Assembly: GCA_002320555.1 (NCBI GenBank) | Contig: DCJV01000153.1 | Span: 4,399-15,549, forward strand | From: Ruminococcaceae bacterium UBA1691 | GTDB lineage: Bacteria; Bacillota; Clostridia; Oscillospirales; Acutalibacteraceae | Direction: 5' to 3' | DNA length: 11,151 nucleotides | Shown here: positions 7,530 to 11,151 of the stretch, in pieces | Numbering within the stretch: position 1 is the stretch's first letter | How the letters are laid out: each line of letters opens with the position of its first letter | The notes under the pieces: model-generated | What the model was told of the DNA's origin: nothing | Seen by the model: the letters and a program-made list of their open reading frames with translations, nothing else | Database searches by the model: none | Made by a program: the position numbers and the translations under genes

Positions 7530-7865
7530 GTGGCAATTCGATTGGAGTTTGCCCCTGGCCGCGTGACCGCGTTTTTGGAAGGGGAGATCGACCACCACAA
7601 TGCCGCCGCTCTGCGCGAATGTATCGACGAGGCAGTTGATCAGCACAGGCCGGAAACCCTGTGCATTGATTTCGGGGGCGTCAGCTTTATGGACAGCTCC
7701 GGCGTGGGGCTTGTGATGGGCCGCATCGGTGTGATGCGTGTGCTGGGGGGAAAGGTAGAGGTGGTAAACCTCACTCCGCAGTCCTATAAGGTGATGCAGC
7801 TGGCAAGCCTTGATAAGCTCGCGGTGATCCGTCAGAAGGAGGACGTCAAACATGAAGGCGAATAA
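7530..7865 (+). CDS. spoIIAA: SpoIIAA anti-sigma-F antagonist
   Basis: This 111-residue STAS-domain protein binds SpoIIAB and releases sigma-F when unphosphorylated; SpoIIAB inactivates it by serine phosphorylation. The family phosphosite region FMDSSGVGLVMGR is present at 53-65. Ser57, the second serine of the pair, aligns with the phosphorylated serine of Bacillus SpoIIAA. Length is typical of the single-domain family. It starts at GTG with a perfect Shine-Dalgarno. It is the first gene of a three-gene operon and overlaps spoIIAB by 14 nt, which points to translational coupling and matched stoichiometry. Its position ahead of an anti-sigma kinase and a sporulation sigma factor separates it from RsbV-type paralogues. 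Confidence 0.95.
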   Translation: MAIRLEFAPGRVTAFLEGEIDHHNAAALRECIDEAVDQHRPETLCIDFGGVSFMDSSGVGLVMGRIGVMRVLGGKVEVVNLTPQSYKVMQLASLDKLAVIRQKEDVKHEGE

Positions 7866-8295
7866 TACTGTAAAATTGGAAGTGGAAAGCCGGTCCGTCA
7901 ATGAGAGCTTTGCGCGCGTTGTCGTTTCTGCCTTTGCAGCGCAGCTCGACCCGACCATCGAGGAGGTGAACGATATCAAAACGGCGGTCAGCGAGGCCGT
8001 GACTAACTGCATCGTGCACGCCTATGAAAACAAGGTCGGCAGGATTTACATAACCGTTTCCCTGTATGACGACGGTCTTGTCAAAATCAAGATCCGGGAT
8101 AAGGGCCGCGGGATCGAGGATGTGAAAAAAGCGATGGAACCGCTGTATACGACTGCTGCCGGCGAGCGGGCCGGCCTCGGCTTTGCCGTGATGGAAAGCT
8201 TTATGGATAAGGTCAAGGTACATTCTAGGGTAGGGCAGGGCACGAGCGTGATTTTAGAGAAACGCATCGCAGGCCGCGATGCGAGCCGTGGTTGA
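7852..8295 (+). CDS. spoIIAB: SpoIIAB anti-sigma-F factor / serine kinase
   Basis: This 147-residue GHKL ATPase holds sigma-F inactive and phosphorylates SpoIIAA. It has the N-box EAVTNCIVHAYE (48-59, Glu48 and Asn52 for Mg-ATP), the G1 box RDKGRGI (82-88), an ATP lid, and the G2 box ERAGLGFAVME (105-115). ATG 7852 is preceded by AAGGAGG at good spacing, located inside the end of spoIIAA. It overlaps the upstream gene by 14 nt and sigF by 17 nt. The C-terminus has a short tail after the fold (about 138-147) whose DNA is shared with the start of sigF, so the tail may exist mainly because of that overlap. Intact and typical in length. Confidence 0.96.
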   Translation: MKANNTVKLEVESRSVNESFARVVVSAFAAQLDPTIEEVNDIKTAVSEAVTNCIVHAYENKVGRIYITVSLYDDGLVKIKIRDKGRGIEDVKKAMEPLYTTAAGERAGLGFAVMESFMDKVKVHSRVGQGTSVILEKRIAGRDASRG

Positions 8296-8956
8296 GCAGG
8301 CGGCCACGCGAGAGAGCCTGATTTCAGACAATCTGGGGCTTGTCCATTCCTGCGCAAACCGCTTCCGCGGCCGCGGTGTGGAATATGACGACCTCTTTCA
8401 GGCTGGCTGCGTGGGCCTGATTAAAGCGGCGGATGGCTTCGATCCTTCGCGCGGCTTCGCTTTCTCCACCTATGCCGTGCCGGTGATCCTGGGGGAAATC
8501 CGCCGGATTTTTCGCGATGGCGGAACGGTGAAGGTTGGCAGGGCTATGAAGGAGAAGTCCCGCAACGCCCTGCGGGAAAAGGAGCGCCTGACCGCTGAGC
8601 GCGGGCAGGAGCCGACCATCGGCGAGCTTGCGGAGCACTTGGGGATGGATATCGCGGAGACGGCGCAGGTGCTGACCGCCTCCATGCCCCCCGTCTCCCT
8701 GACGGCGGACGAGGAAAACGGTTCCGGGCAGATCGACATCCCTGTCGCGCCGCCGGAGGATATGATTTCCGATACGCTCGCACTGGAGCAGATTATGGAC
8801 AGGCTGCCCGAACGGGATAAACAGCTCATCGAGCTGCGCTATTTCAAAGGGCTGACGCAGACCGTGACCGCCGAGCACCTGGGCATGTCGCAGGTACAGG
8901 TCTCCCGGCGGGAAAAAGCAATCCTATTGCAAATGCGCCGCTATCTGACGGGATAG
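8279..8956 (+). CDS. sigF: Sporulation sigma factor sigma-F (SpoIIAC)
   Basis: This 225-residue sigma-70 family factor directs early forespore transcription. It has region 2 DDLFQAGCVGLIKAADGF (37-54) and FSTYAVPVILGEIRR (62-76), the DGGTVKV segment, region 3 (about 92-135), and region 4 with the helix-turn-helix around TAEHLGMSQVQVSRREKAIL (197-216). The N-terminus is about 25-30 residues shorter than Bacillus sigma-F. An in-frame TAG at 8255-8257 closes the frame upstream, so the short form is not a start-site error. ATG 8279 lacks a good Shine-Dalgarno; GTG 8288 is the only other nearby start. Expression therefore probably depends on translational coupling to spoIIAB. Sigma-G is the main alternative identity, but third position after SpoIIAA and SpoIIAB makes sigma-F clear. 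Confidence 0.94.
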   Translation: MRAVVEQAATRESLISDNLGLVHSCANRFRGRGVEYDDLFQAGCVGLIKAADGFDPSRGFAFSTYAVPVILGEIRRIFRDGGTVKVGRAMKEKSRNALREKERLTAERGQEPTIGELAEHLGMDIAETAQVLTASMPPVSLTADEENGSGQIDIPVAPPEDMISDTLALEQIMDRLPERDKQLIELRYFKGLTQTVTAEHLGMSQVQVSRREKAILLQMRRYLTG

Positions 8957-8971
8957 CGGCGCCGGCTTTTT
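8935..8971 (+). terminator. Terminator of the spoIIA operon overlapping the sigF stop
   Basis: An 11-bp perfect stem (8935-8945 with 8952-8962, loop TGACGG) is followed by CGGC and five T. The right arm contains the sigF TAG stop (8954-8956). The 4-nt gap before the T run is less than ideal. On the minus strand the hairpin lies about 70 bp beyond the ylmH stop but without a T run. Confidence 0.65.
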
Positions 8972-9038
8972 GAAATTCTGTAAAGGCGGCTAAAGATGTG
9001 CAAGAGTAAGGGACTGATTCAATTGCTTGATATCATCC

Positions 9039-9824
9039 TTAGCAGTATTTCTCAATTACAATATGCAGCCTGCCCTTCTTACTCGTTCCGCCAACCTCTG
9101 CCAGCCGGACCTTGCCCTTCGAGCGGAATACGATCCGGTCGCCCTCCCTGACAGAGGCGGCCGTTTTTTCGCAGGGGAGGGAGTTTACGAAAATCAGCCC
9201 CTTCTGGACCGCCGCTGCGGCCGCCGCCCTGCTGACGGAGAATGCGGCGGATACCACGTTGTCGAGCCGTAAGGATGCGACCACGCAGGGGATAAGCTCG
9301 CGTTTTTCTTCCACTCTGCGCAGCTCCTTCACCGGGACGAACGCACCGTCGAGCCGGGCGCGGCCCGCCTGTGTGAGGTTGTCTTTGAGATAGGGCGCAA
9401 CACTTTTGAGTAGGATGATGTCGCAGCCGTTTTCCGTTACCAGAAGATCTCCCACCATTTCCCGCTTGATGCCGAGCCCCATCAGTGCGCCCAGATAGTC
9501 GCGATGGGTGAGCGTGTGAAACGGATCCTTTGTCACGCGCAGGACGGTCAGTGGATTGTCCTCCTCGTTTTCCGCGAGCCAGGAAAGCCAATCTTTTTCG
9601 GTGGGCAGGGAGAGATAATCCGGGAAAAACACGGCGATCACACGCTCCGCTTCCCCGTATCCGCCATAAAAGCAAACCTGCAGCCCACGGCGTTTCTCGC
9701 AGTACGCCCGCGCCAGCGCGCCCTGCCGCAGATCGAGAAAAGCAGAGTGCGTCAGCATCGCATATCGTTCGCACTGGTCGATTTTATCCTCGATCCCCGC
9801 TAGAAGTAAATCGTCTTCCTCCAT
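9039..9824 (-). CDS. ylmH: YlmH-type S4-domain RNA-binding protein
   Basis: This 261-residue cytosolic protein matches YlmH in length (about 257 in Bacillus) and layout. An N-terminal helical region (1-80) is followed by a middle domain with the family hallmark LTHRDYLGALMGLGIKRE (105-122) and GDLLV (125-129), then a C-terminal S4 RNA-binding domain (about 185-245: SLRLDNVVSAAF, SRAAAAAAVQKGLIFVN, REGDRIVFRSKGKVRL). YlmH was first linked to the cell-division gene cluster and more recently to ribosome rescue on the large subunit. I start at ATG 9824, preceded by an AAAGGGCGG-like site. A GTG frame reaching back to 9947 would run through the promoter and a hairpin and adds an unlikely basic, Cys-rich leader. 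The gene stands alone, away from sepF/divIVA, and converges with sigF. Confidence 0.88.
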   Translation of the reverse strand: MEEDDLLLAGIEDKIDQCERYAMLTHSAFLDLRQGALARAYCEKRRGLQVCFYGGYGEAERVIAVFFPDYLSLPTEKDWLSWLAENEEDNPLTVLRVTKDPFHTLTHRDYLGALMGLGIKREMVGDLLVTENGCDIILLKSVAPYLKDNLTQAGRARLDGAFVPVKELRRVEEKRELIPCVVASLRLDNVVSAAFSVSRAAAAAAVQKGLIFVNSLPCEKTAASVREGDRIVFRSKGKVRLAEVGGTSKKGRLHIVIEKYC

Positions 9825-9861
9825 GTTTTTTCCGCCCTTTCTACGCCTGTGTTTTCGGTCT

Positions 9862-9891
9862 ATTCTACCGCATATCATGCAGGGTTCGCAA
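9862..9891 (-). promoter_or_regulatory. Sigma-A-type promoter of ylmH
   Basis: On the minus strand TTGCGA (9886-9891), 18 nt, then TAGAAT (9862-9867). The start near 9855 would give a leader of about 30 nt before ATG 9824. Both boxes are one or two mismatches from consensus. Confidence 0.55.
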
Positions 9892-9923
9892 GGCCTTCGT
9901 ATGGAAACCAATCTCCCGGCTGC

Positions 9924-9951
9924 AAAAAAGCGGAGGGCAAAACCCACCGCT
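9924..9951 (-). terminator. Minus-strand terminator-like hairpin upstream of the ylmH promoter
   Basis: On the minus strand AGCGGTGGG, loop TTTTG, CCCTCCGCT, then TTTTT: a 9-bp stem with one T-T mismatch and a good T run. It ends transcription moving left, yet no leftward gene lies to its right in the window. On the plus strand the same hairpin is followed by CTTTCTC, a poorer tail. Confidence 0.7.
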
Positions 9952-9966
9952 CTTTCTCACTTCCTC

Positions 9967-9995
9967 TTTACTTCTAAGATTTAGAGTGCTAAAAT
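9967..9995 (+). promoter_or_regulatory. Sigma-A-type promoter of the yerC operon
   Basis: TTTACT (9967-9972), 17 nt, then TAAAAT (9990-9995) with TG at 9987-9988. The start near 10002 gives a leader of under 30 nt, just enough for the AGGAGG at 10017. It drives yerC, the methyltransferase and probably hslO. Confidence 0.65.
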
Positions 9996-10008
9996 AGAAA
10001 AGTATCAA
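9980..10008 (-). promoter_or_regulatory. Weak candidate antisense promoter within the yerC promoter
   Basis: On the minus strand TTGATA (10003-10008), 17 nt, then TCTAAA (9980-9985). The -35 is good (4 of 6) and the -10 is poor (4 of 6). If active it would make a transcript of about 50 nt ending at the hairpin 9924-9951. It overlaps the rightward promoter, so chance similarity in AT-rich DNA is possible. Confidence 0.25.
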
Positions 10009-10016
10009 TGAACCGC

Positions 10017-10022
10017 AGGAGG
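10017..10022 (+). promoter_or_regulatory. Ribosome binding site supporting the TTG start of yerC
   Basis: A perfect AGGAGG ends 7 nt before TTG 10030-10032. No ATG in frame lies near, and the family N-terminus begins here, so the TTG start is well supported. Confidence 0.8.
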
Positions 10023-10029
10023 TATCATT

Positions 10030-10344
10030 TTGAATAACAAACTCAAGGACGATAACGTCGATTTTCTATTTCAGGCGATTCTGGCGCTCAAAACGATGGA
10101 GGAGTGCTACGACTTTTTTGAGGATCTTTGCACGGTGACGGAGCTGAAAGCAATTTCGCAGCGCATTGTGGTTGCCCATATGCTCAGCCAAAAGCGTGTT
10201 TACAGCGATATTGTGCGCGAGACAGGCGCGAGCACCGCGACAATCAGCCGTGTTAACCGTTCCCTGAATTATGGTTGCGACGGCTATGAGAAAATTTTTG
10301 CCCGAATCGATCAGGCGAATTCGGAAAAGGATGCTCAGAAATGA
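10030..10344 (+). CDS. yerC: YerC/TrpR-like DNA-binding protein
   Basis: This 104-residue protein matches the YerC (TrpR-related) family in length and pattern. It is all helical: an N-terminal dimerisation part with LKTMEECYDFFEDLCTVTELKAISQR (20-45) and a helix-turn-helix at about 57-80 with SDIVRETGASTATISRVNRS. Enterobacterial TrpR uses the same fold to bind operators with tryptophan, but the ligand and targets of YerC proteins are not established, so a role in trp control should not be assumed. It starts with TTG behind a perfect Shine-Dalgarno. Its stop overlaps the methyltransferase start in ATGA, which couples their translation. A short leader and its own promoter place it first in the operon; autoregulation is possible, but no clear operator palindrome was seen. 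Confidence 0.9.
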   Translation: MNNKLKDDNVDFLFQAILALKTMEECYDFFEDLCTVTELKAISQRIVVAHMLSQKRVYSDIVRETGASTATISRVNRSLNYGCDGYEKIFARIDQANSEKDAQK

Positions 10345-11099
10345 GCGGCTATACGGATTTCGCATCCTTTTACGATCGGCTGACGGGAGATGTCGGATAT
10401 CCGCAGCGGGCAGACTATCTCACCGGCTTGCTTGCGGAAAACGGTGTTGAGAAGGGCACGGTTCTCGATCTCGCCTGTGGGACGGGAAGCCTGACGCTGG
10501 AGCTTGCAAGGCGTGGCTATGAAATGATCGGTGTGGATGCGAGCCCCGATATGCTCTGCGTAGCGCGGGGAAAATGCATGCAGGCCGGAGCGGACGTGCT
10601 CTTTCTCTGCCAGGCGATGGAAGCGCTCGACCTTTACGGCACGGTGAACGCCGCCGTCTGTACGCTCGACAGCCTGAATCATATCACAGATCCGGACACG
10701 CTGCGGGAGGTTTTTCGGCGCGTGTCTCTTTTCCTCGAGCCGGGAGGGCTATTCATTTTCGATGTCAACACGCCTTATAAGCACCGGGAGATTTTAGGGG
10801 ACAATACCTTCGTATATGATCTCGAGGGGCTCTACTGCGTCTGGCAGAATGCCTACGACGCGCAGGACGATACCGTGGACATCCTACTCGATTTTTTTGA
10901 GGAGGGGGAAGACGGCTCCTATACCCGCTCAGGAGAGCAGTTTGCAGAGCGCGCTTACAGCCATAAAATGTTGTGCGGCCTGTTGGAGAATGTGGGGCTT
11001 TCGTTGATCGGCTGCTATGAGGAAATGATGCGCACACCGCCGCAAAAGGACACGCAGCGCGCGGTGTATCTGGTAAAAAAAGAAAGGATTCAAGGATAG
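10341..11099 (+). CDS. Class I SAM-dependent methyltransferase
   Basis: This 252-residue cytosolic protein has the Rossmann-like methyltransferase core. SAM-binding motif I VLDLACGTGS is at 41-50, the acidic strand end GVDASPDML at 64-72, motif II-like CTLDSLNHI at 107-115, and LEPGGLFIFDVNT at 132-144. The C-terminal half (about 150-235) forms the substrate cap and differs among subfamilies. The substrate is unknown; it could be a small molecule, RNA or protein. The N-terminal YTDFASFYDRL pattern is common in uncharacterised Firmicutes methyltransferases. ATG 10341 overlaps the yerC stop by 4 nt. The next gene begins directly after its TAG, so three genes appear to be one transcription unit. 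Confidence 0.9.
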   Translation: MSGYTDFASFYDRLTGDVGYPQRADYLTGLLAENGVEKGTVLDLACGTGSLTLELARRGYEMIGVDASPDMLCVARGKCMQAGADVLFLCQAMEALDLYGTVNAAVCTLDSLNHITDPDTLREVFRRVSLFLEPGGLFIFDVNTPYKHREILGDNTFVYDLEGLYCVWQNAYDAQDDTVDILLDFFEEGEDGSYTRSGEQFAERAYSHKMLCGLLENVGLSLIGCYEEMMRTPPQKDTQRAVYLVKKERIQG

Positions 11100-11151
11100 A
11101 TGGGGAAACTGGTTCGTTGTATTTCAGAGGATGGGACGCTCACCGTCATGG
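11100..11151 (+). CDS. hslO: 5' end of a probable Hsp33 chaperone gene (partial)
   Basis: The frame opens with ATG at 11100, immediately after the methyltransferase stop, and runs off the right edge after 17 full codons. The residues MGKLVRCISEDGTLTVM resemble the start of Hsp33, which opens with a LVRA-x-DG pattern in its first strand. Hsp33 is a redox-activated holdase chaperone. The conserved zinc-binding cysteines lie at the far C-terminus and are outside the window, so the call is provisional. AAGGA lies just upstream. The tight spacing says it belongs to the yerC operon. Confidence 0.5.
   Translation, partial: MGKLVRCISEDGTLTVM

Noticed and set aside
8996..9166. Small rightward ORF of 56 codons after sigF
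   Set aside because: No proper ribosome site, mostly antisense to the 3' end of ylmH, no recognisable feature.
9825..9947. N-terminal extension of ylmH from a GTG at 9947
   Set aside because: It would run through the terminator hairpin and the predicted promoter, has no ribosome site, and is absent from the family; ATG 9824 fits.
1..11151. CRISPR array, insertion sequence, tRNA/rRNA, prophage or defence-island signatures
   Set aside because: No spaced direct repeats, transposase motifs, terminal inverted repeats, tRNA-like folds or toxin/nuclease genes were seen; composition looks even throughout.

Overview
The window looks like a chromosomal segment of an endospore-forming, moderately high-GC Clostridia, most likely an Oscillospiraceae/Ruminococcaceae-type anaerobe. 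The reasons are a complete spoIIAA-spoIIAB-sigF operon, Firmicutes-type RecD2, YlmH and YerC proteins, strong AGGAGG ribosome binding sites and AT-rich sigma-A promoters in GC-rich coding sequence. The organism assignment is inference. I see no mobile element, CRISPR array, tRNA, rRNA, phage gene or cluster of unknown genes. This is an ordinary core-genome region and I do not claim a new system in it.

Layout, left to right. The 3' end of an unrecognised gene (2-169, +) is followed by the manganese exporter gene mntP (250-846, -). Next is an AMP-forming acyl-CoA synthetase (1069-2826, +) with its own promoter and a perfect hairpin terminator. A leftward two-gene operon follows, recD2 (3734-5950) then comF (2953-3687), driven from a divergent intergenic region shared with rightward folC (6106-7392). 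folC ends in a strong terminator. The sporulation operon spoIIAA-spoIIAB-sigF (7530-8956, +) comes next with overlapping genes and a terminator whose stem includes the sigF stop codon. Leftward ylmH (9039-9824) lies back to back with a rightward set: yerC (TTG start), a SAM methyltransferase coupled to it by a 4-nt overlap, and the first codons of a probable hslO (Hsp33) at the right edge.

How the genes work together. SpoIIAA, SpoIIAB and sigma-F form the partner-switching module that activates forespore transcription. RecD2 and ComF plausibly share a DNA-processing theme (helicase plus competence-associated protein). FolC (folate polyglutamylation), the acyl-CoA synthetase (fatty acid activation) and MntP (Mn efflux) are independent housekeeping functions. 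YlmH is an S4-domain protein tied to the ribosome, and Hsp33 would be a redox-controlled chaperone.

The points most worth a second look are a minus-strand terminator with a possible promoter just upstream of the ylmH promoter (candidate attenuator or about 50-nt RNA), an N-terminally short sigma-F without a clear Shine-Dalgarno, the recD2-comF pairing, and three promoters that share an extended TGCTAWAAT -10 box.
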